Positions 9,026-17,348 of a stretch of DNA of 29,075 nt are shown one piece after another. The notes under the pieces were generated by a model that was not told the origin of the DNA, searched no databases, and saw only the letters and a program-made list of their open reading frames with translations. Position numbers and translations under genes: made by a program. The DNA is from CAZWHE01 sp964633825 (GTDB lineage Bacteria; Planctomycetota; B15-G4; CAYZWU01), in contig CAZWHE010000034.1 in NCBI GenBank assembly GCA_964633825.1, positions 1 through 29,075 on the forward strand. Direction: 5' to 3'. Numbering within the stretch: the first letter of the stretch is position 1; the number at the start of each line of letters is the position of its first letter.

Positions 9026-9754
9026 ATGAATCGACCGGCAGATCGCATTATAATCCTGCTCCTCTTTTTCCGAGTCATCTCGTTCGTTCACCGACAAGCG
9101 ATGAATACCGACAAAGCCATACCGTCTTCACCACTGGAAAACCTCGACTATTTCCTTGAGTGGGGTTCAAAACCATGGAGGGATTTTACGCATCACGCCA
9201 TTCATACCTGTTTGGGCGAAGAAGAATTGAGAGGAAAGGATGTTCTGGAGATCGGAACACGTCACGGGAAGATTGCCGTTTTATTCGCTTTATTGGGAGC
9301 CAATGTAACCGGGATCGACATAAACGAAGAATGCCTGGCCGATGCGAGAAATGAAGCGATAAAATTCGACGTATCTGATAGAACCCGATTCATGTCGTAC
9401 GATGGTGATCTCGGTCTTTTCCCGGACGAAACTTTTGATGTGATATTTACAAAAAGCGTGTTGGTCGTGGTGCCCGAACTGGAACCATTTCTGCTCGCAA
9501 TCAGGAATAAATTAAAACCGAATGGACGGTTTGTTTTTATCGAAAACGGCTACGGCAACTTTATCATCAACACCCTGCGAAATGTCAGGCACAGAGGGTG
9601 GGATTTCTCAAAAGCAAAATTTTTCAAAAAAACCGATATGCATTTGTTCAGCAAGCTCTTCGATGTGATCGAAATCAAGACCACGCGGTTTCCTCCTGTC
9701 TTCTTTATTTATGGTTGTAAAAAACGAACCATCCATTCGAACAATCGCAAATGA
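9026..9754 (+). CDS. class I SAM-dependent methyltransferase
   Basis: A small methyltransferase (242 residues from ATG 9026). Motif I is VLEIGTRHGKIAVLF (about residue 73) and the SAM ribose-binding acidic loop is VTGIDINEECLADA. A motif II-like strand is FDVIFTKSVLVVV, followed by FLLAIRNKLKPNGRFVFIENG. Substrate unknown; location at the head of a glycan cassette suggests sugar or glycolipid methylation. The start is uncertain: 9026 gives a hydrophobic N-terminus (RIIILLLFFRVISFV) that could be a membrane anchor, while ATG 9101 would give a soluble 217-residue enzyme. Neither has a strong ribosome site. Its last four bases (ATGA, 9751-9754) overlap the next gene's start. Base composition is visibly AT-richer than the neighbours (many aaa, att and gat codons), hinting at a different origin. 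Confidence 0.82.
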   Translation: MNRPADRIIILLLFFRVISFVHRQAMNTDKAIPSSPLENLDYFLEWGSKPWRDFTHHAIHTCLGEEELRGKDVLEIGTRHGKIAVLFALLGANVTGIDINEECLADARNEAIKFDVSDRTRFMSYDGDLGLFPDETFDVIFTKSVLVVVPELEPFLLAIRNKLKPNGRFVFIENGYGNFIINTLRNVRHRGWDFSKAKFFKKTDMHLFSKLFDVIEIKTTRFPPVFFIYGCKKRTIHSNNRK

Positions 9755-11331
9755 TCTTGGACAAGAGTAAGGAATTCCTCCTCGTTACTCTCGTGTTGGT
9801 CTGTCTGCTGGCCTTCGAGCTCTCTCTCGGCGATTGCGTCCAGGAGGACGCCTACATCTCGTTCCGGTACGCCCGCAACCTCTCCGAGGGAGAAGGTCTT
9901 GTTTTCAATCCGGGGGAGCGGGTCGAAGGGTACACGAATTTCCTCTGGGTGCTGATCGCGGCGGCCGGGATCGAGGCCGGCATCGACCCCAATCTTCTCG
10001 TGCGCGTTCTCGGCATCTGCTTCAGCCTGGCTCTGGGCCTGCTCGTCTTTTTCTGGGCGAGGAAGGACGCCTCCCGAACAGGAGGATTTCCGGCGCTCAT
10101 CGTCTTTTGTTTTGCGCCATACATGGCCGTCGAAGCGGTCGAGGGGTTGGAAACTCTTTTCTACTCCTTTCTCGTGGCGCTCGGCTGCTTTCTTTCGATC
10201 GAGGGACGGAGAGAGCCCGGCTGGAACCGCTCTCTCGCTCTCGGCAGCATCGTTCTGTTTCTCGCCGCCCTGACCCGGCCGGAAGGGGTGCTCGTTGCGG
10301 CGTGCATCTTTCTCGGCGCCGCGATATGGCGCGTCGTGCACAAGCATCCCTTTTTCCCATGGGCCGAGCTCTCGGCGGGAGCCCTCTTTCTTCTCCCCTA
10401 TCTCGCCTACTGGCTCTGGAGGCTCGACTACTACGGATACCCTTTTCCCAACACCTTCTACTGCAAGACGGGCGGCGGCTTGAGGCACGCGGCGCTCGGC
10501 CTCGGTTATGTCGGGCTCTTTTTCATCAAGAACCCCGCGATCGCCGTTTTCGTCCTTCTCGCCATCGCGGCCTGGTGGAAAAAGCGAAAAAACGGAGCAA
10601 GGAAAATAGACACGGATAGGACCGGCGGTTTCGGCGTACACGCCGGCGGTTATATTCTATTCACTCTGATCGCTGGTTATCTCGGGTGGATCGTTTCGAT
10701 AGGAGGCGATTTCAAGGAGACTTTCCGTTTTCTCGTGCCCCTTCTCCCCCTCGCGGCCGTCGCAATCGAAAGGACGCTCTCCTCCGAAAGGGCAAGCCCC
10801 CTCCTCCTCGCCGGAACGGAGGCGGAAAAAAAGATGCTCTTCCGGATCCTGCTCGCCCTTTTCGTATTGAACGCGGCCATCTCGCTTCCCGGTTCTCTCA
10901 AGTGGGCGGGCGAACGGCGCGACGATCTTTTCAAGCGGACTCTGGCCGGAAAGTGGCTGGCCGCGAACGCCCCGCCCGACGCGGTTCTGGCCATTCACTC
11001 CGCCGGGGTTATTCCCTATTTCTCAGGGCTTCGGACGATCGATATGTGGGGCGTCAACAACATCCACATCGCGCACACACCCATTCCGGCGGACAGCGAC
11101 GAGCTCGTGGGCCACGAAAAAAGCGATGATTACTACGTCTTCGGCAAGAGACCGACCTATTTTGTCGACGAAAACTACTATATGACGTCGAAGCCGATGC
11201 TCGATCTCAAGGCCATGGTCTTCACGGCGGAGCAGATGATCCTCGTCGCGCCCGGATACCGGGTGAGGAACATGATAATCATGGCCGAGGGCAAGACTTT
11301 ATTCTTCAACTTCCTCGAGAGGTCCCGCTGA
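9751..11331 (+). CDS. AftB-like GT-C membrane glycosyltransferase
   Basis: A 526-residue polytopic protein with about ten hydrophobic helices. After the first helix it has EDAYISFRYARNLSEGEGL, then FNPGERVEGYTNFLWVL. This is the D-D/E-A-Y-I-S-x-R ... GERV.GYTNFLW signature of bacterial GT-C transferases related to mycobacterial arabinofuranosyltransferase AftB. The acidic pair in the first periplasmic loop is the expected catalytic site. A soluble C-terminal part follows about residue 380, with AIHSAGVIPYFSGLRTIDMWG, common in this group. These enzymes use polyprenyl-phosphate sugars at the outer membrane face. It overlaps the methyltransferase by 4 nt and lies 1 nt before the MBOAT gene, so it belongs to one transcript. 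The transferred sugar cannot be named; arabinose itself is not implied. Confidence 0.88.
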   Translation: MILDKSKEFLLVTLVLVCLLAFELSLGDCVQEDAYISFRYARNLSEGEGLVFNPGERVEGYTNFLWVLIAAAGIEAGIDPNLLVRVLGICFSLALGLLVFFWARKDASRTGGFPALIVFCFAPYMAVEAVEGLETLFYSFLVALGCFLSIEGRREPGWNRSLALGSIVLFLAALTRPEGVLVAACIFLGAAIWRVVHKHPFFPWAELSAGALFLLPYLAYWLWRLDYYGYPFPNTFYCKTGGGLRHAALGLGYVGLFFIKNPAIAVFVLLAIAAWWKKRKNGARKIDTDRTGGFGVHAGGYILFTLIAGYLGWIVSIGGDFKETFRFLVPLLPLAAVAIERTLSSERASPLLLAGTEAEKKMLFRILLALFVLNAAISLPGSLKWAGERRDDLFKRTLAGKWLAANAPPDAVLAIHSAGVIPYFSGLRTIDMWGVNNIHIAHTPIPADSDELVGHEKSDDYYVFGKRPTYFVDENYYMTSKPMLDLKAMVFTAEQMILVAPGYRVRNMIIMAEGKTLFFNFLERSR

Positions 11332-11332
11332 G

Positions 11333-12733
11333 ATGCTGTTCAACAGCGGAAATTTCGCCGTCTTTCTCGTCGTCGTTCTCTTGGTGGACATGGTCGTCAG
11401 GCGGAAGCTCAAGCTCCGCTACGCTTTCCTGCTCGCAGCGAGTTATTTCTTTTACGGCTGCTGGAACGCGAAATACCTCGTTCTGATCATCTTCTCCACC
11501 CTTCTCGATTACGTGATCGGCGGGCTGATCCACAACGAGGACCGGCCGGGCCGCCGGAAGCTCTACCTCTTTTTCAGCGTCTCGGGCAACCTCGGCGTCC
11601 TCGCCCTCTTCAAGTACGGTAATTTCTTCATCGACAATATCACGGCGGCCTTCCCTTTTCTGGGAGACATCCCCCATCTCGACGTTCTCCTTCCCGTGGG
11701 AATTTCGTTCTACACCTTTCAGACCCTCTCATACACGATCGATATCTATCGCCGGAAACTCGAACCGAGCCGGAGCCTCGTCGAGTTCGCCCTCTTCGTC
11801 TCCTTCTTTCCCCAGCTCGTGGCCGGGCCGATCGTGCGGGCGAGCCATTTCCTGCCCCAGCTCGGAAAGGCGGCCGTCATCACAGACAGGGACGCGAGCC
11901 GCGGCCTCTTCCTCATTGCACGCGGCCTGTTCAAGAAAATGATCATTGCCGACGTTCTCGCCGTGGGCATTGTGGACCGCGTCTTCGCCGATCCCGCCGG
12001 GTACGGCGGTCTGACCGCTCTCTTCGGCGTCTACGCCTATGCCTTCCAGATCTACGGCGACTTTTCCGGGTACAGCGACATCGCCATCGGCTGCGGGAGG
12101 CTTCTCGGATTCAACATTCCGAAGAATTTCGACTCGCCCTACAAAGCCGTCGATTTGCGCGACTTCTGGCGCCGGTGGCACATCTCCCTCTCCACGTGGC
12201 TGCGCGACTATCTCTATATCCCCCTCGGCGGATCGCGGAAAGGGCCGGCCAGAACCTATGTGAGCCTGATCGCCACCATGCTCCTCGGCGGTCTCTGGCA
12301 CGGAGCGGGCTGGACTTTCGTGCTCTGGGGGCTTTACCACGGAACGATCCTGGCCGTCACCCGGATCTTGGGATCGAAAATCGAAAACAAGAAACGCTCC
12401 CCCATGGCGACGTTCGCCAAGGCTTTCGTCACTTTCCATATCGTCTGCCTGGGGTGGGTGCTCTTCCGGGCGCAGGACCTGGGCAAAGCGCTCGACCTGC
12501 TGGCCCAGGTTCTGGGGCGCGACGGGTGGGGACTCGACGCATCGCCGGGCGTTCTCATCGCGCTTGGCGCGGCTTTTCTCTGCCACATGATGCCGCGGAA
12601 GGCCGAAGACTTCTTTCGCCGCGCCTGGGACCGGCTCCCGGCGCCGGCCCTGGCCGCCCTTCTCATTCTTCTCGTCGGAGCCTGCTCTTACCTGAGCTCC
12701 TCGGCGAAGCCCTTTATCTATTTCCAGTTCTGA
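11333..12733 (+). CDS. MBOAT-family membrane O-acyltransferase (AlgI-like)
   Basis: A 466-residue multi-pass acyltransferase that moves acetyl or another acyl group across the membrane for polysaccharide O-acylation, with an SGNH partner encoded next to it. Family hallmarks are LPVGISFYTFQTLSYTID (about residue 120), FVSFFPQLVAGPIVRASHFL (about 155), DFWRRWHISLSTWLRDYLY (about 277) and GGLWHGAGWTFVLWG (about 319). His323 in the last motif sits where the invariant MBOAT catalytic histidine is expected. Length matches AlgI/DltB relatives. It starts 1 nt after the previous stop and ends 13 nt before the SGNH gene. The acyl donor and glycan are unknown; AlgI-type acetylation of an exopolysaccharide is the best analogy. 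Confidence 0.93.
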   Translation: MLFNSGNFAVFLVVVLLVDMVVRRKLKLRYAFLLAASYFFYGCWNAKYLVLIIFSTLLDYVIGGLIHNEDRPGRRKLYLFFSVSGNLGVLALFKYGNFFIDNITAAFPFLGDIPHLDVLLPVGISFYTFQTLSYTIDIYRRKLEPSRSLVEFALFVSFFPQLVAGPIVRASHFLPQLGKAAVITDRDASRGLFLIARGLFKKMIIADVLAVGIVDRVFADPAGYGGLTALFGVYAYAFQIYGDFSGYSDIAIGCGRLLGFNIPKNFDSPYKAVDLRDFWRRWHISLSTWLRDYLYIPLGGSRKGPARTYVSLIATMLLGGLWHGAGWTFVLWGLYHGTILAVTRILGSKIENKKRSPMATFAKAFVTFHIVCLGWVLFRAQDLGKALDLLAQVLGRDGWGLDASPGVLIALGAAFLCHMMPRKAEDFFRRAWDRLPAPALAALLILLVGACSYLSSSAKPFIYFQF

Positions 12734-12746
12734 GGAGAATGCACTG

Positions 12747-13853
12747 GTGAACAGGGATGAAGGAAAAAGAACAGCGGCGCCGGGAAGACGCCTCCTCTTC
12801 GTGATCGTCTCGGCCGTTCTCCTCCTCGTTCTCCTCGACTGGATCTCGGCCCGCACCGGCCTGCTCTGGTGGCAGCCGAAAACGTGCGGCCAGACGCTCA
12901 AAGTGCACGCCTTGCTCGAATGGTCCGACCCGGTCAACGTCGTCTTTCTCGGATCGTCGCGCATGGAAGTCGGTCTCAATCCCATGGCAGCGGAAGGGGC
13001 GCTCAAGAAAGAGACCGGGCGCGACGTCATCTGTTACAACCTCGCTCAGTCGGCGGGCTTGATCCGCACGGATCACATTCTCTTCCGCGACTCTCTCAAA
13101 GGAGATCACGCCCCGGATCTGGTTGTCGTCGGTGTGGAACCGCGGGGCTTCAACACGATGAGCACGCGCGTGGACGAGTACGTCCGTTATTACGCCCGCC
13201 CCCTCGACATCGCGGTCGAATTCGGCGACATCGCGGCCGGCGGGTTCCTTTCCCACTCATGGGGCGCGCTGGCGCGGGGCGCGTCCTGCTTCTGGCAGCG
13301 CATGGCCCACTCTTCCACGAAAGGGACCGCCGCCCGGGAGGTTGCGTTCTGGGCAAAGACGAAGGGCCACGGCGCTCCCTTCCGGATGCCGCCTGGAAGC
13401 CAGAAATCGCCCGGAAGCCGGAAATCGCCCGGACCAAATAAAAAATTTAAAATCGAACCAGGCTCCCCAAAGTGGCGGAAGATGCTCGCCCTGCGGAAAC
13501 AGTTCGTCCGGAAGAACCTCCTCAACGACTATACGATCGGGGATTCATCCGTCAGGGCATTCGAAGAAATCATCTCCCTGGCCGAAGAAAGAGGGATTCG
13601 TCTCGTGGTCATCAACATGCCCGTGACGAAAGACTATTTCTCCATCTACAAACCGGGCGAGTACGAATCCTATTTCAACCTGGTGAAAAAGATCTGCTCG
13701 AAGGAGGGCGTCGAGTTCCACGACTTCAACAGCAGCGCGAACAGGTTCGACGACCGCTTGTTCTACAACCCCGATCACCTCGGCCCGAAAGGATCGCTGC
13801 AATTCTCTCGAAAGATCGCACTGGAAATCCTGGCTTCCTCCTTCAAGAACTGA
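12747..13853 (+). CDS. membrane-anchored SGNH-hydrolase-like protein, probable partner of the MBOAT transferase
   Basis: A 368-residue protein with one N-terminal membrane helix (LLFVIVSAVLLLVLLDWI) and an extracytoplasmic SGNH-like domain. Block I is VVFLGSSRMEVGL, with the nucleophile Ser near residue 70. The C-terminal block is FYNPDHLGPKG (about 339-349). The position three before the His, usually the Asp of the D-x-x-H pair, reads Asn here, although an Asp directly precedes the His. Such proteins finish O-acylation started by an MBOAT partner (compare AlgJ/AlgX). Start GTG 12747 has GAGGAG 8-9 nt upstream. A basic Pro/Ser/Lys-rich insert with an 18-nt tandem repeat sits at about residue 216-240. 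The gene ends 2 nt from the convergent lipoprotein gene. Acyl-transfer activity is inferred from context. Confidence 0.82.
   Translation: MNRDEGKRTAAPGRRLLFVIVSAVLLLVLLDWISARTGLLWWQPKTCGQTLKVHALLEWSDPVNVVFLGSSRMEVGLNPMAAEGALKKETGRDVICYNLAQSAGLIRTDHILFRDSLKGDHAPDLVVVGVEPRGFNTMSTRVDEYVRYYARPLDIAVEFGDIAAGGFLSHSWGALARGASCFWQRMAHSSTKGTAAREVAFWAKTKGHGAPFRMPPGSQKSPGSRKSPGPNKKFKIEPGSPKWRKMLALRKQFVRKNLLNDYTIGDSSVRAFEEIISLAEERGIRLVVINMPVTKDYFSIYKPGEYESYFNLVKKICSKEGVEFHDFNSSANRFDDRLFYNPDHLGPKGSLQFSRKIALEILASSFKN
13395..13430 (+). repeat. in-frame 18-nt tandem duplication within the SGNH gene
   Basis: Two adjacent 18-nt units (13395-13412 and 13413-13430) differ at one base and keep the frame, encoding GSQKSP then GSRKSP. 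An AT-rich tract (ccaaataaaaaatttaaaat) follows at 13434-13453, unlike the surrounding GC-rich code. Together they form a basic flexible insert in the protein. Confidence 0.85.
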
Positions 13854-13855
13854 TC

Positions 13856-16800
13856 CTACCGCTTGTAGGGTATGACCACCGTATCGAGAGCCGGGACCTC
13901 CCCTGTCACGAGGTTCGCTTCGAAGGTCGCCCGGAAACGGATCCAGGGGCGCGAACCGAAATTGAGGAGATCCATCTCTTCGGGAAGCACCCATTCGCTC
14001 GGGTTCAGGCCGTTTTCGTCCTCTGCAGCGCTGAACCAGATTGTCAGGTTCGTCCCCGGAGAAACCCTATCGAGGGGGGGCGTCACAACGGGAGGAAGAT
14101 ATTCGGGCATGGCGACGCCGTCGGGAAGAACACGCAGCCAGGGGCTCTCCACGGTGGAGACCCTCTTTGCGTAATTGAAGATCATGAAATAGCGCGCGTT
14201 GTCGCCGTACGAGGCCGGGCCGGGAAGACCGCCGTCCCAGGCGTGGATCCACGACCAGGTGTCGTCCGGCTCGCCGGTCTGCGGATTGGTGGGAGGGGTG
14301 ACCATGTCGAACGGATCAGAGGCGGCAAAAATCGTTCGTGGCGTCGATGGGGACGCCCGTGCAAAAACCCTGAAACGAGGGAGCTGCGAAGTCAGGATCC
14401 CGGCATGGAATGTGTAGCCGTTCAAGGGAGAAACGGGGGTTCCCAAGTTGTCGTCCGTCCTGATATCGACGAGCAGCCCCCTGCTCGAGTCGTAGCCGAA
14501 ACCGGATTGACTCTTGGGGCAGTCAAACTCGGGATAGGCGAGATAATAGTTGAAATCGTTCCCCTGGTTGTGCGGGGCGAAGAGATTCACATTGTCGATC
14601 AGGTAGGACCGCCCGTCGGTGTAAGCTTTTGCATAGACCGTTCCGTTGATGATTCCGAGATAGTTTTCTTCGTTGAAAACATAGTTTTTCCTGTTGATCG
14701 GGTGTCCGAGAACCAGTTCCAGATCATCACGGCAGAAGCCGTTATGGTCCCCGTCGAAAACATTGCTCTCTCTGATGTCGGGGGGAACGCCCGTGTTGAT
14801 TCTTCTCGCTTCATCGAATTTCTTTTTCAGACCCGAATCGGGACTGTGCGGGATTCCGCCCGACTCCCTCGTGTTGGGCTCGTCGTAATAGTATTGGGGA
14901 TTCGAAGCGTTCGGATAGGGCTTATCGATTTCGAGGCTGCACATGGACAGAGCGATCGACATTTCCTTGATATAGGTGTTCGTCACGTGGCCGCCGATGG
15001 GACACCATGCAAGCCCGATGAGATCGAGCACGGTATCACCGAATATCGGGACGTCGGGCGAAGCCTCCCCGCGGCGGTAGACCTGCTGGAAGCGCGCCCC
15101 GTATGACGCATTGATCGGCGTTCCCGCACCGAAAGGCATTTTGAAGATCGGGTCGGGGGCCGAGGGGGATGTGTGAGACGGCGGATTGTAGTCATCGAAT
15201 ACGTGCTCGATGAACTCGACGGGGTGGCCGCTCAGAAATCCGTTCGATCCGAGATTGATATCAACAATATGCGGCCCGTAGATCTCGTTGTCCGTGTGCG
15301 TGCCGTCGTCGTCGTCATGATCGCGAAACACGACGCCCGTCTCGCCGGTCTGGGGGTCGGCGGCCGTCTCGGGCATTCCCATGAAGCGATGGACCACAAC
15401 ACCGATCTCGTCGAGCGACGGATCGCCGCGGCAATCCATTACAAGACCGTAATCGAAAGCGGGTGGAAAAGGGCCGCGCCCCGGGCTGGCGCCCCTCAAA
15501 ATGCAATTGGGATCGTAAACATCGTAGAACTGCCTGGGAAAACCGAGAGGCTGTCCGCTCAGGTTGGCAACGCCCAGCACCCCCTCATCGCGCAAGTCTT
15601 CCACCACTTCGGGCGGCCAGGCGTAGGGAGGGCCGAGCGACTCGTAAAACGCATCCAGGACATGGCCTTGAGGAATGCCCCGGAGAACCAGCCTGAGATT
15701 CCTCGGAGCTCTCCCGAATCCGCGAAAAACATCCCCGCCCAGCACGCCGAACTGGTCATCCTGAACAGGCTCGAAGGAGACGATCGTTTTCCTGTTGCGG
15801 CTCGTCACCTTGCCGAGCTCCATCGCGTTGAACGAAGGATCTGTCACCAACGCCGGACCGGCGGCCACATAGAACGTTTCGTAGGGCCTAAACGAACCGA
15901 CGTCCATCGATTCGGAGAACCGGAGAGAAAAACGCCACGTGGGCAGGACGGGATTGTCGGGATTCACACCATAGGGATAGTCCACGGGAACCCAATCGGC
16001 GCCGTTCCATTCATCGAAGAGCATGAAGTAAACCAGATCGGAGTTGTGAGCGTCTTGGGGATCGAAGGGGTCCTTGGGATGCTTTATGGGATCGATCGCC
16101 GTTGCCGGATCACTGCCCGGGATCGGTTCGAAATACTCGCTCCTCTGAAGAAGATAGGCTTCTCCGACAACAGGAGGCGCCGAGAGAAGGTCTTCGAGAA
16201 AGAGCACCGTGTCGGTATTGAAAGAAACCCTCGCTTTCTCTTCGTCCGGGGCGCCCGGCCGGAGCGTGAGAAGCGCCCCCGCCCATTCGCCCCGGCCGCT
16301 GTTGGCCGCCGCGACGAAATTCGCGGCGGGATCGACAATCATCGAAACCGCGGATCCCGTTCCGACGCTTCCCTCGTGGCGAACCTCGCGGACGATGCGA
16401 GCCGGTGTGATGTCGGGGAGAAAACCGTTAAAGGAAATATCATAATCAACGAAGTCAAGAGAAGGATTGCCCGGATTGATGCCGATCGGATTGACGGGCG
16501 TTCCGAGGAGATCGTTTCGGGCCGCCAGGACCCGGCCGTCCGTCGACTCGAGGCTGTTCGCTCCCATGCCCTCAGGAATGAAAGCGATCTCGACGAATCC
16601 TTCCGGGTCGGAAAGGGGGCGTCTTTCTTCATCGAGCTCAAGGGGAGAGGGACGGAACCCGACCCGGCCGCCGGCCGCGGGATCGAGAATAAGCCGGTCG
16701 CCGAGAGGCGTCACCCGGACGTGCACGGAATCGCCGAGCCGATCGACGACGACGATGGGGCTCTCCTCGGTCAGCATCATCCGCGAGTCGAGGCGGAGGC

Positions 16801-17254
16801 TGGCCCCGTCTACGGGCCGTGAAAAGAGCGCGACGAGCGCCCCGTTGCGCGGCACGATCTTGGCCCGGTATTGTGAATCGGAAGCCTCTCCGAGCTCCAA
16901 AGAATAGAGCTCATCCAGGTCGTCTCCCGGAAAGAGCGCTTCGGGATAACCCGGGAGGGCAAAGCCCGTAACAGGATCGACTTCGATGAGGGATGCGGGA
17001 TTCACAAGCCTGCGGGCGATCCCGTCCGCGTCATAGAGAGGCCTTCCGAAAAAGATCTCTTTCAGGATGAACGCCTTTTCTTCGAAGGCGCCGCCGTCAC
17101 CCTGCAAACCGCCCCCGGCGCCCCCCATTTCTTTCGACTCGCTCCCCGGATGTCCCGTGCTCGATCCGCCGCCGCCGCATCCCGAAACCGACAACAAGAC
17201 AAAAAGAAGAGTCCATATCTGAATGACGCCGGTTCCATTCCCGGAATTCCTCAT
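13856..17254 (-). CDS. very large exported lipoprotein with Ig-like (Big_5-type) segments
   Basis: A 1132-residue protein. The signal peptide ends in a lipobox (LLFVLLSVSGC, Cys26) followed by GGGGSSTG, so it should be lipid-anchored. The start has the ribosome site AAAGGAGGAG. Two regions resemble SbsA/Big_5 Ig-like domains: ALVALFSRPVDGASL (about 145) and WRFSLRFSESMDVGSF (about 440), each followed by a beta-rich stretch. The rest is rich in Asp, Pro, Gly and Tyr (YPYGVNPDNPVLPTW; GLVMDCRGDPSLDEIGVVVH), typical of secreted beta proteins, with few cysteines and no catalytic motif I can name. It is convergent with the SGNH gene (2 nt apart) and separated by 94 nt from the DUF1015 gene upstream. 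Probably a cell-surface structural or binding protein; the function is unknown. Confidence 0.85.
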   Translation of the reverse strand: MRNSGNGTGVIQIWTLLFVLLSVSGCGGGGSSTGHPGSESKEMGGAGGGLQGDGGAFEEKAFILKEIFFGRPLYDADGIARRLVNPASLIEVDPVTGFALPGYPEALFPGDDLDELYSLELGEASDSQYRAKIVPRNGALVALFSRPVDGASLRLDSRMMLTEESPIVVVDRLGDSVHVRVTPLGDRLILDPAAGGRVGFRPSPLELDEERRPLSDPEGFVEIAFIPEGMGANSLESTDGRVLAARNDLLGTPVNPIGINPGNPSLDFVDYDISFNGFLPDITPARIVREVRHEGSVGTGSAVSMIVDPAANFVAAANSGRGEWAGALLTLRPGAPDEEKARVSFNTDTVLFLEDLLSAPPVVGEAYLLQRSEYFEPIPGSDPATAIDPIKHPKDPFDPQDAHNSDLVYFMLFDEWNGADWVPVDYPYGVNPDNPVLPTWRFSLRFSESMDVGSFRPYETFYVAAGPALVTDPSFNAMELGKVTSRNRKTIVSFEPVQDDQFGVLGGDVFRGFGRAPRNLRLVLRGIPQGHVLDAFYESLGPPYAWPPEVVEDLRDEGVLGVANLSGQPLGFPRQFYDVYDPNCILRGASPGRGPFPPAFDYGLVMDCRGDPSLDEIGVVVHRFMGMPETAADPQTGETGVVFRDHDDDDGTHTDNEIYGPHIVDINLGSNGFLSGHPVEFIEHVFDDYNPPSHTSPSAPDPIFKMPFGAGTPINASYGARFQQVYRRGEASPDVPIFGDTVLDLIGLAWCPIGGHVTNTYIKEMSIALSMCSLEIDKPYPNASNPQYYYDEPNTRESGGIPHSPDSGLKKKFDEARRINTGVPPDIRESNVFDGDHNGFCRDDLELVLGHPINRKNYVFNEENYLGIINGTVYAKAYTDGRSYLIDNVNLFAPHNQGNDFNYYLAYPEFDCPKSQSGFGYDSSRGLLVDIRTDDNLGTPVSPLNGYTFHAGILTSQLPRFRVFARASPSTPRTIFAASDPFDMVTPPTNPQTGEPDDTWSWIHAWDGGLPGPASYGDNARYFMIFNYAKRVSTVESPWLRVLPDGVAMPEYLPPVVTPPLDRVSPGTNLTIWFSAAEDENGLNPSEWVLPEEMDLLNFGSRPWIRFRATFEANLVTGEVPALDTVVIPYKR

Positions 17255-17348
17255 GCTCTCCTCCTTTACAAAAAAGAGATGATTCGGAAACCGTCGGTCT
17301 GTCTATTATTGGATACCCTGATTCGTTTCCCGCGGTAACAGCCGAGGC

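Noticed and set aside
15173..16822. Plus-strand frame of 549 codons opposite the lipoprotein gene
   Set aside because: The minus strand has the signal peptide, lipobox and strong ribosome site; the plus frame has biased composition and no recognisable domain.
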